From contig CANPWW010000001.1 in the NCBI GenBank assembly GCA_947585115.1, forward strand, positions 1 through 64,000: a DNA stretch of 64,000 bases. The letters run 5' to 3'. The position numbers were made by a program, and so were the translations under genes. Below, piece by piece: positions 24,222 to 32,363 of this stretch. The DNA is from an uncultured Monoglobus sp. (GTDB lineage: Bacteria; Bacillota; Clostridia; Monoglobales; Monoglobaceae). Each line of letters begins with the position of its first letter. Position 1 is the stretch's first letter. The notes under the pieces are model-generated. The model was not told the DNA's origin and did not search any database. It saw only the letters and a program-made list of their open reading frames with translations.

Positions 24222-25726
24222 TGCTGCGTGACTACTTATATCCCGAATACGAGGCTGTGCGCAACTCCGATCTGTGTATCGGCTGCCGCGCCTGCGAGCG
24301 CCAATGCTCAAACGAGGTCCATCGCTTCGACAGCGACCTGGGCAAGATGGTGAGCGACAGCACAAATTGCGTCGACTGCCAGAGATGCGTTTGTCTCTGC
24401 CCGACCCACGCTCTCAAAATTGTAAAGAGCGACCATACATTCAAGCTCAACGCCAACTGGACACAGGAGGCGATAACCGACGTTATCCGTCAGGCGGGCA
24501 CGGGAGCGGTGCTGCTTTCCGCAATGGGAAACCCCAAAGAATACCCGGTCTACTGGGACAAGATGCTCATCAACGCGTCTCAGGTAACAAATCCGTCGAT
24601 CGACCCGCTGCGCGAGCCTATGGAGACAAAAACATATCTCGGCAAAAAGTCCGAGGAGATACAAAGAGACAGAAACGGGAATATTATTCCCGAGACATCG
24701 CCGCAGCTTGAACTGGAGACGCCGATTATGTTCTCCGCCATGTCCTACGGCTCGATAAGCTACAACGCGCACAAGAGCCTCGCTACTGCGGCCGAGGAGC
24801 TTGGCATCTTATACAACACCGGCGAGGGCGGACTGCACGAGGACTTTTACCAGTACGGTCCCAACACGATAGTTCAGGTCGCGTCGGGAAGATTCGGCGT
24901 GCACGAGGACTACTTGAACGCGGGCGCCGCCATAGAGATCAAAATGGGTCAGGGCGCCAAGCCCGGCATCGGCGGACACCTGCCCGGTGAGAAAATAGTT
25001 GACGACATTTCAAAAACAAGAATGATTCCCGAGGGAACCGACGCCATATCGCCGGCGCCTCACCACGACATATACTCGATCGAGGACCTGCGCCAGCTGG
25101 TGTTCTCGCTGAAAGAGGCCAGCGACTACAAAAAGCCGGTCATCGTCAAGATCGCGGCGGTGCATAACGTGGCGGCGATCGCCAGCGGCATAGCCAGAAG
25201 CGGAGCGGACATAATAGCCATCGACGGCTACCGCGGCGGCACGGGAGCGGCTCCAAAAAGAATACGCGACAACGTGGGTATTCCCATTGAACTGGCGCTC
25301 GCCAGCGTAGATCAGCGTCTCCGCGACGAGGGTATCCGAGACGAGGTGTCCGTTGTCGTCGGCGGAAGCATCAGAAGCAGCGCCGATGTGGTAAAGGCGA
25401 TAGCGCTGGGCGCCGACGCGGTCTATATCGCGACCTCGGCTCTTATCGCTATGGGCTGCCACCTCTGCCGCAGCTGTCAGGCGGGCAAGTGCAACTGGGG
25501 CATTGCCACCCAGGTGCCCGAGCTGGTAAAGCGCCTCAACCCCGCGGACGGCAAGGAAAGGCTTGTGAATTTGGTTCACGCCTGGACCCATGAGATCAAA
25601 GAAATGATGGGCGGCATGGGTATCAACTCGATTGAGGCCCTGCGCGGAAACAGGCTTATGCTAAGAGGAATAGGGCTCACAAACAAGGAGCTTGAGATCC
25701 TTGGCATCAAACACGCGGGCGAATAA
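24221..25726 (+). CDS. Glutamate synthase, FMN-binding synthase subunit with ferredoxin domain
   Basis: 501 residues. An N-terminal ferredoxin-like domain binds two [4Fe-4S] clusters (CIGCRACERQC, CVDCQRCVCLC). The rest is the FMN (beta/alpha)8 synthase domain, with GEGGLHEDFYQYG, KPGIGGHLPGEKI and the FMN phosphate loop GYRGGTGAAPKRIRD, and the CHLCRSCQAGKC motif of the [3Fe-4S] cluster. It makes glutamate from 2-oxoglutarate and ammonia supplied by the amidotransferase subunit. The start overlaps the previous stop. This is the catalytic core of the archaeal-type, split GOGAT common in anaerobic Clostridia. Confidence 0.95.
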   Translation: MLRDYLYPEYEAVRNSDLCIGCRACERQCSNEVHRFDSDLGKMVSDSTNCVDCQRCVCLCPTHALKIVKSDHTFKLNANWTQEAITDVIRQAGTGAVLLSAMGNPKEYPVYWDKMLINASQVTNPSIDPLREPMETKTYLGKKSEEIQRDRNGNIIPETSPQLELETPIMFSAMSYGSISYNAHKSLATAAEELGILYNTGEGGLHEDFYQYGPNTIVQVASGRFGVHEDYLNAGAAIEIKMGQGAKPGIGGHLPGEKIVDDISKTRMIPEGTDAISPAPHHDIYSIEDLRQLVFSLKEASDYKKPVIVKIAAVHNVAAIASGIARSGADIIAIDGYRGGTGAAPKRIRDNVGIPIELALASVDQRLRDEGIRDEVSVVVGGSIRSSADVVKAIALGADAVYIATSALIAMGCHLCRSCQAGKCNWGIATQVPELVKRLNPADGKERLVNLVHAWTHEIKEMMGGMGINSIEALRGNRLMLRGIGLTNKELEILGIKHAGE

Positions 25727-25741
25727 GGAGGGAATGCCGAA

Positions 25742-26179
25742 ATGAAAAGAATTTATGTTAATGAGGAATGGTGCCTCGGCTGCCATTTGTGTGAGTACCA
25801 ATGCGCTTTTGCGAACTCCGGAATGGACGATATGGTCAAGGCCTTAAAGGGCAAGACCATCCATCCGAGGATACAGGTCGAGGGCGACAACAAGATAAGC
25901 TTCGCGGTCAACTGCCGCCACTGCTCCGACGCCCGCTGCGTCAAGGGCTGCATTTCGGGCGCCCTGTCCCGCGACAAGGACGGAGTCGTGGTGATAGACA
26001 CCGACAAGTGCGTGGGCTGTTTCACCTGCATACTGTCCTGTCCCTACGGCGCGATAATGCCGTCGAGCGATCATTCGGTCGTGCAGAAGTGCCAGCTTTG
26101 CATGGACAACGCGTCGGGAGAACCGGCCTGCGTCAAGGGCTGCCCCAACAGAGCGATAGTATATGAGGAAAGGATTTAG
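25742..26179 (+). CDS. 4Fe-4S ferredoxin-type electron-transfer subunit
   Basis: 145 residues with four Cys clusters in the order CLGCHLCEYQC, CRHCSDARCVKGC, CVGCFTCILSC and CQLCMD...CVKGC, that is up to four [4Fe-4S] sites as in HycB/DMSO-reductase B-type proteins. It probably carries electrons between the FAD subunit and the synthase subunit of the split glutamate synthase. ATG at 25742 follows AAGGAGG. The gene is in the operon with 15- and 9-base spacings to its neighbours. Confidence 0.92.
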   Translation: MKRIYVNEEWCLGCHLCEYQCAFANSGMDDMVKALKGKTIHPRIQVEGDNKISFAVNCRHCSDARCVKGCISGALSRDKDGVVVIDTDKCVGCFTCILSCPYGAIMPSSDHSVVQKCQLCMDNASGEPACVKGCPNRAIVYEERI

Positions 26180-26188
26180 GGTGATATT

Positions 26189-27427
26189 ATGAAATATGAT
26201 TACTTGATAATCGGTAACTCTATCGCCGCTGTCGGCTGCATCGAGGGCATAAGGGAGAACGACACCGAGGGCAGTATCTGCGTTGTTACCGATGAGAATT
26301 ACAGAGTTTACGGACGGCCGCTGATCTCCTACTATCTGTGGAACAAGACCACCGAGAAAAAGATGCTGAGCTACAGGCCGGATAATTTTTATAAGAAAAA
26401 CGATGTCGAGCTTATGCTTGGCACAAGGGCCGAGAAGATAAACCCCGAAAAGAAAACGGTCAGCATCAGCGGCGGCCGCGAGATCGGCTACGGAAAGCTG
26501 CTGATCGCCGCGGGCTCATCGCCGTTTGTGCCGCCCATGAAAGGCCTCGACGGCGTGGAAAAGAAATTCAGCTTTATGACGCTGGACGACGCCAAGGCTC
26601 TGGCGGAAGCGATAGACAAAGACAGCCGCGTGCTGATAGTCGGCGCCGGTCTTATCGGCCTCAAGTGCGCCGAGGGCATAAGCGACCGCGCGGGCAGCTT
26701 GACCGTTGTCGATCTGGCGAACAGGATACTTCCGAGCATTCTGGACGAAAAGGGCTCCGCCATAGTGCAGAAGCACATCGAGCGCCGCGGCGTTAAGTTT
26801 TACTTAAACGACAGCGTGGCCGAGTTTAAAGACGGAACGGCGACGCTTTCAAGCGGTAAAAAGATAGAGTACGACGCGGTGGTTATCGCGGTGGGCGTTC
26901 GGCCCAACACCGCTCTCGCGGCCGACGCGGGCGGCGAGGTGAACCGCGGTATCGCCACCGACTTAAAGTGCGTGACCACGATCCCCGACGTGTATGCCGC
27001 CGGCGACTGCGCTGAGTGCCTAAACAGCATAACGGGCAAAAGCCAGGTGCTGGCGCTGCTGCCGAACGCCTATATGATGGGGCACGCGGCGGGCGTCAAT
27101 ATGAGCGGCGGCGAGGAATTATACGACGACGCCATTCCGATGAACGCCATCGGCTTCTGGGGCCTGCATATCATAACCGCGGGCGACTATGAGGGTGAGG
27201 CTTATGTGAAGCGCGAGGGGACCAAGTATAAAAAGCTGGTTACAGCGAACAATAACCTGCGCGGCTTCATACTGATCGACGATATCGAAAGGGCCGGGAT
27301 CTACACCCGTCTGGTGCGCGAAAAGACGCCGCTTGACGAGATAGATTTCGAGGCGATAAAAGAGAGACCGCAGGAAATGGCGTTCTCAAGAGCGGTCAGA
27401 AAAGACGACTTAGGAGGTGTCAAGTAA
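26189..27427 (+). CDS. FAD-dependent NAD(P)H oxidoreductase subunit
   Basis: 412 residues. An N-terminal FAD-binding fold (YLIIGNSIAAVGCIEGI), a central NAD(P)H-binding Rossmann motif (VLIVGAGLIGLKCAEGI) and a second FAD motif (VYAAGDCAE) define the pyridine nucleotide-disulfide reductase superfamily (NADH:rubredoxin/nitrite reductase-like). It lacks the redox CxxxxC pair. In this operon it likely supplies electrons from NAD(P)H to the ferredoxin subunit for glutamate synthase, replacing the small GltD subunit of other bacteria. The stop codon overlaps the next gene's ATG by one base. Confidence 0.93.
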   Translation: MKYDYLIIGNSIAAVGCIEGIRENDTEGSICVVTDENYRVYGRPLISYYLWNKTTEKKMLSYRPDNFYKKNDVELMLGTRAEKINPEKKTVSISGGREIGYGKLLIAAGSSPFVPPMKGLDGVEKKFSFMTLDDAKALAEAIDKDSRVLIVGAGLIGLKCAEGISDRAGSLTVVDLANRILPSILDEKGSAIVQKHIERRGVKFYLNDSVAEFKDGTATLSSGKKIEYDAVVIAVGVRPNTALAADAGGEVNRGIATDLKCVTTIPDVYAAGDCAECLNSITGKSQVLALLPNAYMMGHAAGVNMSGGEELYDDAIPMNAIGFWGLHIITAGDYEGEAYVKREGTKYKKLVTANNNLRGFILIDDIERAGIYTRLVREKTPLDEIDFEAIKERPQEMAFSRAVRKDDLGGVK

Positions 27428-28152
27428 TGAAGATAAACGCGGGACTCACATACTATGATGAGATAAACAAAAAGATCCGCGCCACACGCGACAAAAAAGT
27501 CGAGGTGGACAACTGCCTGGGTCAGAGATATATCGGCTGCGGAATTTCCGGCAAGGAGCTTGTGGTAAACGGCACGCCCGGCAACGCGCTGGGAGCCTAC
27601 CTAAACGGCGGCACCGTGACGGTCTACGGCAACGCGCAGGACGCCACCGGAGACACCATGAACGACGGCGTGATCTCGATTCACGGCTCGTCGGGCGACG
27701 CCACGGGCTACGCCATGCGCGGCGGCAAGATCTTCGTGCAGGGTGACGCGGGCTACCGCGCGGGCATCCACATGAAGGCGTACAAGGATAAGGTGCCGGT
27801 GCTGGTGATCGGCGGCAAGGCCGGAAGCTTTCTCGGAGAGTACCAGGCGGGCGGATATATAATCGTGCTGGGTCTGGGACACGACGACAGAAAGACGGTT
27901 GTCGAAAGATTCTGCGCCACGGGCATGCACGGCGGCAAGATATTCCTGCGCTGCGAGGAGCTGCCGTTTGACATTCCGCCCCAGGTCAATGCGCGCAAGG
28001 CCGAAAAGGCCGACCTTGACGAGATAGAAGGCTACATCGACGAGTATATAGAAATGTTCGGCGGCGACAAGGCGATAATTATGAAGAAAAACTTTTTCGT
28101 CCTGACCCCCGACAGCAAGAACCAGTATAAGCAGATATATACGGCATGCTGA
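27427..28152 (+). CDS. Glutamate synthase GXGXG-domain subunit
   Basis: 241 residues. The C-terminal GXGXG beta-helix domain of glutamate synthase as a separate protein: repeating G-x-x-x-G-x-x-x-x-G units (GTPGNALGAYLNGGTVTVYG, DGVISIHGSSGDATGYAMRG, GGKIFVQGDAGYRAGIHM). In large GltB this domain is structural and helps form the ammonia tunnel. The last 60 residues form helices. ATG overlaps the stop of the FAD subunit, closing the operon. After it, a 492-base gap with palindromic repeats and no gene follows. Confidence 0.92.
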   Translation: MKINAGLTYYDEINKKIRATRDKKVEVDNCLGQRYIGCGISGKELVVNGTPGNALGAYLNGGTVTVYGNAQDATGDTMNDGVISIHGSSGDATGYAMRGGKIFVQGDAGYRAGIHMKAYKDKVPVLVIGGKAGSFLGEYQAGGYIIVLGLGHDDRKTVVERFCATGMHGGKIFLRCEELPFDIPPQVNARKAEKADLDEIEGYIDEYIEMFGGDKAIIMKKNFFVLTPDSKNQYKQIYTAC

Positions 28153-28176
28153 CGTCGCGTCACGCCTCTTGGCTCG

Positions 28177-28258
28177 TTCCGACGCAAGCGTCGGAAGCTT
28201 CGCCTTGCCGGCGGACGCTCCTCTTTCCCACAAAGCGCACTCCGTTGGCGCTTTGCGG
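28177..28258. repeat. Palindromes downstream of the glutamate synthase operon
   Basis: TTCCGACGC-AA-GCGTCGGAA (28177-28196) followed by an imperfect stem CAAAGCGC ... GCGCTTTG. GC-rich, uncoded; possibly terminators or decayed repeats. Confidence 0.5.
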
Positions 28259-28259
28259 G

Positions 28260-28285
28260 AGTAGGGGCGGATATTATCCGCCCAT
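28260..28285. repeat. Dispersed repeat family A, copy 2
   Basis: GTAGGGGCGGATATTATCCGCCCAT, palindromic core GGGCGGATA-TTATCCGCCC. Confidence 0.85.
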
Positions 28286-28334
28286 CTGCCTCCTCCTGGG
28301 AGGAGGTGTCAGGCGAAGCCTGACGGAGGTGGGA
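28286..28334 (-). repeat. Dispersed repeat family B, copy 1
   Basis: On the minus strand CCCACCTCCGTCAGGC-TTC-GCCTGACACCTCCTCCCAGGAGGAGGCA: two palindromes (CGTCAGGC/GCCTGAC and CCTCCTCC/GGAGGAGG). It touches family A copy 2 and family C copy 3. Confidence 0.85.
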
Positions 28335-28408
28335 ACGTAGTGATTAGCGATTAGAGAATAGCGAATACGCGGGAATAATTCGGCAGATTTCTTTGCCGTG
28401 TTCCCGCG
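28335..28408 (+). repeat. Dispersed repeat family C, copy 3
   Basis: ACGTAGTGATTAGCGATTAG-AGAATAGCGAATA then CGCGGGAATAATTCGGCA ... TGCCGTGTTCCCGCG followed by TTTGTTTTG; could also terminate transcription. Confidence 0.8.
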
Positions 28409-28427
28409 TTTGTTTTGTATGATCCTG

Positions 28428-28450
28428 TAGGGGCGGATATTATCCGCCCG
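28428..28450. repeat. Dispersed repeat family A, copy 3
   Basis: GTAGGGGCGGATATTATCCGCCCG, the same core as copy 2 and copy 8. Confidence 0.85.
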
Positions 28451-28569
28451 CTTTGCGTACTGTCCGAAATAAAATGATCCCTCAGGTTTCACTATGACAA
28501 ATTGTCGTCGAAATTGTTAAAAATGTTTTTAATTTATATTTTAACTTGTAAAAGTTTCCAAAATGTGTA

Positions 28570-28598
28570 TTGCACTTTTATTTAATTCATTGTATAAT
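28570..28598 (+). promoter_or_regulatory. Predicted promoter of the Pro/Thr-rich membrane protein
   Basis: TTGCAC (28570-28575), 17-base spacer, TATAAT (28593-28598). Confidence 0.65.
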
Positions 28599-28644
28599 TA
28601 AGATAAAAGTAATCCTTGTTTGTTAATAAAGAAGGTAAATTTCA

Positions 28645-29280
28645 ATGAAAAAGATAAATGTATTTGATTATATACCGGGATTCCGCAGCCGCAAAATCTG
28701 GAAAATGGTCATAGCGGTAATATACTATATAAGTTGTTTTACCGCAATTTCCACTATGAGTTTTGCCGATTTTTTGGGTATGTTTTCATTGCCTTTTATT
28801 ATTTTCGGCATAACGGGAGCGATAAAAAGAAAATCTTTTATAAACTTAATAATCGGCGTTGCGGCAATCGCGGTATTCGCGGCATCTGTGCATTTTGCGC
28901 CGCCGAAAACGGAACCGATAAATGAGGCGGCGTTGTCCGCGGCCGCATCTGCGTCGACAGCCGCGCCCATTGCGGAGCCGACTCCAAAACCGACAGCCGC
29001 GCCCACTGCGGAGCCGACTCCAAAACCGACAGCCGCGCCTACTGCGGCGCCGACAATGCCGCCTGCCGCTGCGCCGGTTAACGGCGCGGTTGATGACAGC
29101 GCGGCTCAAACGCGCAGTATGCCGGGCAACGATGATTCCGAATATATTGTTTACAGAGGAAAAACAGGAGACAAATATCATAGAGCGAGCTGCCGAACGT
29201 TAAAAGGCGGCGGAATCCCAATAACCTTAGAGGAAGCAAAGAGCCAAGGACGTCAAGCGTGTAAAATTTGTAATCCGTAA
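28645..29280 (+). CDS. Membrane protein with Ala/Pro/Thr linker and C-terminal Cys/His domain
   Basis: 211 residues. Three membrane helices lie in the first 90 residues (MVIAVIYYISCFTAI, FADFLGMFSLPFIIFGI, INLIIGVAAIAVFAA). A low-complexity linker with direct copies of PTAEPTPKPTAAPTA (about 100-145) follows. The C-terminal 45 residues (YRGKTGDKYHRASCRTLKGG ... CKICNP) hold one His and three Cys in the pattern H-x3-C ... C-x2-C, like the small Ada-type zinc domains at the ends of Firmicute membrane or nuclease proteins. ATG at 28645, site GAAGG. Function unknown. Confidence 0.7.
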   Translation: MKKINVFDYIPGFRSRKIWKMVIAVIYYISCFTAISTMSFADFLGMFSLPFIIFGITGAIKRKSFINLIIGVAAIAVFAASVHFAPPKTEPINEAALSAAASASTAAPIAEPTPKPTAAPTAEPTPKPTAAPTAAPTMPPAAAPVNGAVDDSAAQTRSMPGNDDSEYIVYRGKTGDKYHRASCRTLKGGGIPITLEEAKSQGRQACKICNP

Positions 29281-29320
29281 AATAAATTTAAAAATAAAAT
29301 ATATAAAGGAGTTAGTAGGA

Positions 29321-29695
29321 ATGATTGATTTCAAAAACGGTGAATTTTTTAAACTGAAAAAGGTCGCAAACGATATGGTAGGATCAAATTTAACGGCGCT
29401 TCTCCTGCCGGACGAACGAATAATCGGCACATACAAAGGTATTCGTGATTATGTTGTTTTTACGGATCGGCGCTTTATTTCCGTGAATGTCCAAGGTATT
29501 ACCGGAAAAAAGCAGGACTTCACATCAATGCCATATAAAAAAGTTAGTGTGTTTTCGGTAGAAACATCGGGTACATTCGATTTGGACAGCGAGCTTGAAA
29601 TGTATTTCAGCGGCGTAGGAAAAGTTAAATTTGAGTTTACCGGCAAATCCGACATAATTGAAATCGGTAAATTGATAAGCCAATATGTATTATAA
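29321..29695 (+). CDS. Bacterial PH-domain protein
   Basis: 124 residues, one bacterial pleckstrin-homology domain (bPH type): LLPDERIIGTYKGIRDYVVFTDRRF, MPYKKVSVFSVETSGTFDLD and a closing helix IIEIGKLISQYVL. The pattern of strand-turn FTDRR is diagnostic. Such small proteins are common in Firmicutes, and their ligand is generally unknown. ATG at 29321 follows AAGGAG. It is 40 bases after the previous gene and before a terminator, so both may be transcribed together. Confidence 0.85.
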   Translation: MIDFKNGEFFKLKKVANDMVGSNLTALLLPDERIIGTYKGIRDYVVFTDRRFISVNVQGITGKKQDFTSMPYKKVSVFSVETSGTFDLDSELEMYFSGVGKVKFEFTGKSDIIEIGKLISQYVL

Positions 29696-29769
29696 GTTTT
29701 GTGCTTAAATATTTTTCCGCATACAGATGATTTTATCAATGGAATCGACATAGGTATTAATAATTTGAC

Positions 29770-29802
29770 GTAGGAGCGGGCGGCCGAGGTCGTCCGCCCC
29801 TA
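29770..29802. repeat. Dispersed repeat family A, copy 4
   Basis: GTAGGAGCGGGCGGCC-GAGG-TCGTCCGCCCCTAT; a diverged copy with a GAGGTC centre, followed at 29805-29818 by a fragment of family C (GCTAATCACTTAAT). Confidence 0.7.
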
Positions 29803-29819
29803 TTTGCTAATCACTTAAT

Positions 29820-29875
29820 TCCCACCTCCGTCTTTCCGCCAAAGGCGGAAATCCACCTCCTCCCGGGAGGAGGCA
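29820..29875 (+). repeat. Dispersed repeat family B, copy 2
   Basis: CCCACCTCCGTCTTTCCGCC-AAA-GGCGGAAATCCACCTCCTCCCGGGAGGAGGCA; the inner palindrome sequence differs from copies 1 and 3, but its pairing is kept. Confidence 0.8.
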
Positions 29876-29884
29876 GAAACAGAC

Positions 29885-29907
29885 GCTCCGCTCGGCGGGG
29901 CTTTTTT
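29885..29907 (+). terminator. Intrinsic terminator before yabP
   Basis: GCTCCGC - TCG - GCGGGGC then T6. Confidence 0.75.
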
Positions 29908-29969
29908 ATTGCATAAAATTAGTTTGCGGCGCATAGGATTAAGCAGGAAAAATTCGGGAGGTGCGGAAG

Positions 29970-30254
29970 ATGGAGAATATCGAGGCGGGGGCGAAACACA
30001 CCGTGGTGATCGAGGATAGGAGCAGGATAAAGATCAACCGCGTGGAGGACGTTGAGAGCTTCAACGAGGAAAAGGCGGTGGTGTATACCGCGATGGGGGT
30101 CATGGTGGTGACCGGATATAATTTCAAGGTCAGCAAGCTGAACGTGGACGACGGTCAGCTTATAATCGACGGCGAGGTCGACAAGATCGAGTACACCGAG
30201 GCCGCGGGCGGCCAAGAGCAGAGCGGTGGATTTTTCGGCAGGCTGTTCAGGTAG
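29970..30254 (+). CDS. yabP: Sporulation protein YabP
   Basis: 94 residues of the YabP/YqfC family. VVIEDRSRIKINRVEDVESF and VVYTAMGVMVVTGYNFKVSKLN are the conserved strands; the tail (SGGFFGRLFR) is a short amphipathic end. The family is made in the mother cell and is needed for the spore coat or cortex. ATG at 29970, ten bases after GGGAGG. Followed by yabQ, divIC and yabR in the same order as in Bacillus, which supports the call. Confidence 0.92.
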   Translation: MENIEAGAKHTVVIEDRSRIKINRVEDVESFNEEKAVVYTAMGVMVVTGYNFKVSKLNVDDGQLIIDGEVDKIEYTEAAGGQEQSGGFFGRLFR

Positions 30255-30283
30255 ACCGCGTATTATTTACGGAGGATAAAGCT

Positions 30284-30772
30284 ATGGATAAATTTACAGA
30301 CGCGAATGAGATCGCTTATTTTTTGGAATCTATGGGATGCGGCGCGCTTTTCGCGGCGGCTTATGACTTTCTGCGGGCGCGCAGGAGGGAGAAAAAAGTC
30401 AAAGCCTTTTTTGTGTACCTCGAGGATATCGCGTGCCTCGCCGCGCTGGGACTTCTGGCGTACGCGCTCGCGTTCCGCGAGAATGTCGGGATCATACGCT
30501 GGTACGGGATATTGGGTCTCGGTCTCGGCGCGCTGCTTTTGAAGCTGGCGCTGGGCGACCGGCTGATGCGCTTTTTCGGAAAGGTCTACCGTGTTTTTAC
30601 GCGTATCATGTGTTTTATAGCCAAGATCCTGCTTTTTCCCATTCGCCTGATCTCAAAGCTGATAAGGCGCCCCATAAGCGTGGTCGTGTGGCACTCGCGG
30701 GAGGGCTCGCGCGAGATAGCCGATATATGGCGGATGCTTAAAATCAGGATTTCAAACAGGCTGCGCTCATAG
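30284..30772 (+). CDS. yabQ: Spore cortex biosynthesis protein YabQ
   Basis: 162 residues. Four or so membrane helices (ACLAALGLLAYALAF, GILGLGLGALLLKLAL, IMCFIAKILLFPI) behind a short N-terminal domain (ANEIAYFLESMGCGALFAAAYDFLR), the pattern of YabQ, a mother-cell membrane protein for cortex formation. ATG at 30284 follows GGAGG. It lies 29 bases after yabP and is co-transcribed with it. Confidence 0.88.
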   Translation: MDKFTDANEIAYFLESMGCGALFAAAYDFLRARRREKKVKAFFVYLEDIACLAALGLLAYALAFRENVGIIRWYGILGLGLGALLLKLALGDRLMRFFGKVYRVFTRIMCFIAKILLFPIRLISKLIRRPISVVVWHSREGSREIADIWRMLKIRISNRLRS

Positions 30773-30814
30773 CAAAAAATTATTAAATTAAGACAAAATT
30801 TTCATTAATTTTGA

Positions 30815-30843
30815 TTGACAAAGAGCGCGAGGTATTATATAAT
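30815..30843 (+). promoter_or_regulatory. Consensus promoter of divIC-yabR
   Basis: Perfect TTGACA (30815-30820), 17-base spacer, perfect TATAAT (30838-30843). Confidence 0.85.
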
Positions 30844-30918
30844 ACAATATATAATGTGATAAATATGTACATATTGTATCATGTTGTATCTCAAATTTTT
30901 CGCGGCAGGTGGCCTGAT

Positions 30919-31290
30919 ATGAGAAGCATAACAAGAAACACAGGAAAAAGACGCTCCACCAATGTCAGAGACAGGGCGGCACGCACGATCAAAAAAACCG
31001 GAAAGGTTAAAATAAATTTCAAGAGGCTTGCGCTGAGCCTGTTTGTTTTGGTATTCTGCGTGTATTTTGTCTGCACCGTGATAAGCCAGCAGGCGGTTTT
31101 AAGCCGCAAGAATGACGAGATACAAAGCATTAACGAGCAGATCGAGACCGCGTCTCGCGAGACGGAGCGCCTAAACGGCGAGCTTGAGAGCGTCAACGAC
31201 CCGGAGTATATGGAGCGTATGGCGCGCGAGAAGCTCGGACTTGTCGCTCCCAACGAGCGGGTGTATATCGATTTGAGCGGCAGCAACTGA
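30919..31290 (+). CDS. divIC: Septum formation initiator DivIC/FtsB-like protein
   Basis: 123 residues: basic cytoplasmic tail, one membrane helix (LALSLFVLVFCVYFVCTVI), then a coiled coil (KNDEIQSINEQIETASRETERLNGEL) and the conserved NDPEYMERMAREKLGLVAPNE block of DivIC/FtsB. Part of the divisome with FtsL and DivIB. ATG at 30919 has an AGGTGG site; a longer frame back to 30811 contains the promoter and is not the start. It has its own consensus promoter, so it is also expressed in growth, unlike yabPQ. Confidence 0.9.
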   Translation: MRSITRNTGKRRSTNVRDRAARTIKKTGKVKINFKRLALSLFVLVFCVYFVCTVISQQAVLSRKNDEIQSINEQIETASRETERLNGELESVNDPEYMERMAREKLGLVAPNERVYIDLSGSN

Positions 31291-31353
31291 TTTCGGAAAT
31301 AATTAATTAACATATCGGGAAGCGCTGGCTTCCGGAAGGGAACAAAACATAAT

Positions 31354-31806
31354 ATGCAAATTGAAGAAGGAACGGTACTCGATGCGAGAATTACCGGTAT
31401 TACGTCTTTTGGCGCGTTTGCCGATCTCGGAGAGGGAAAATCAGGTCTTATTCATATTTCCGAAATTGCCCCGACGTACGTCGAGGATGTGAACGACCAT
31501 TTGAAAAAGGGCCAAAAGGTCAGAGTCAAGGTCATTGCCGTTCAAGGTGACAAAATCAGTCTTTCGATCAAGCGCGTTGAGCAGGATCAGCAGAGAAAGC
31601 CGCGCCGAAGCAAAAAGGAGAAGACGGCCAAAAGACCGTCTCACAAGCTGACTCAGCCTCCCGAGGAGTTTGAGTTCGCGAAACGCGGCGATCTCAGTTT
31701 TGACGATATGCTTCAAAAATTCAAACGCGACAGCGACGAAAAATTCCAGGATCTGAAGCGCAGCAACGACAACAAGCGCAGCGGAGGCTACAAGAGAGCG
31801 TATTAA
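31354..31806 (+). CDS. yabR: S1 RNA-binding domain protein (YabR-like)
   Basis: 150 residues. An S1 domain at 1-75 (GTVLDARITGITSFGAFADLG, HISEIAPTYVEDV, GDKISLSIKR) followed by a basic linker (RKPRRSKKEKTAKRP) and a tail with FEFAKRGDLSFDDML. The gene follows divIC, as yabR does in Bacillus. It likely binds ribosomal or messenger RNA. ATG at 31354, site GGAAGGGA. Confidence 0.9.
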   Translation: MQIEEGTVLDARITGITSFGAFADLGEGKSGLIHISEIAPTYVEDVNDHLKKGQKVRVKVIAVQGDKISLSIKRVEQDQQRKPRRSKKEKTAKRPSHKLTQPPEEFEFAKRGDLSFDDMLQKFKRDSDEKFQDLKRSNDNKRSGGYKRAY

Positions 31807-31875
31807 AAATCACGAATCGGGACATGCTATCTTTTGAAAGGAACGCGGCTTGTTTCGCGCATTGTGGGTGATATT

Positions 31876-32316
31876 ATGACAAGTGCCTGTATTTTTTGGG
31901 TGATCGCGGCGGTGGTTTTCGGTATCATCGAGGGCGCCACTGTGGCTCTCGTCACGATATGGTTCGCGCTTGGAGCCGTGGCGGCGGCAGTTGCCGCGCA
32001 GCTCGGGTTTTCTCCCGTGGCGCAGGTGGGTACCTTTGTTATTGTGTCGGCGCTGTTTTTGTGCGTCACCCGTCCCGTTTTGAAAAAGATCGCGGTAAAA
32101 GACCCGCAAAAGACTAACGCCGACAGATTTATAGGAGGGATCGGTATCGTGACCGAGCAAATAGACGGAATAAACTCGTCGGGTCAGGTCAAGGTCGGAG
32201 GCAGCGTTTGGTCCGCGGTTTCCGAAAGCGGCGTGATTGAGAAGGGCGAAAAGGTCGAGGTCATACGTATATCCGGCGTAAGGCTGGTCGTCCGCCCGGC
32301 GGAGCGCGGCGGGTAA
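31876..32316 (+). CDS. NfeD-like membrane protein
   Basis: 146 residues with three membrane helices (ACIFWVIAAVVFGIIEGA, VALVTIWFALGAVAAAVAA, VGTFVIVSALFLCV) and a C-terminal OB-fold domain (GIVTEQIDGINSSGQVKVGGSVWSA). This is the short NfeD form that partners an SPFH protein, which is the next gene. The ATG at 31876 has GTGGGTGA upstream; a TTG 14 codons earlier is possible. Role is in membrane microdomain organisation, known only in outline. Confidence 0.88.
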   Translation: MTSACIFWVIAAVVFGIIEGATVALVTIWFALGAVAAAVAAQLGFSPVAQVGTFVIVSALFLCVTRPVLKKIAVKDPQKTNADRFIGGIGIVTEQIDGINSSGQVKVGGSVWSAVSESGVIEKGEKVEVIRISGVRLVVRPAERGG

Positions 32317-32363
32317 GCGCCGTTCGGTGCCATATAGGATTACATAAAGGAGCGTGCGTCTGT

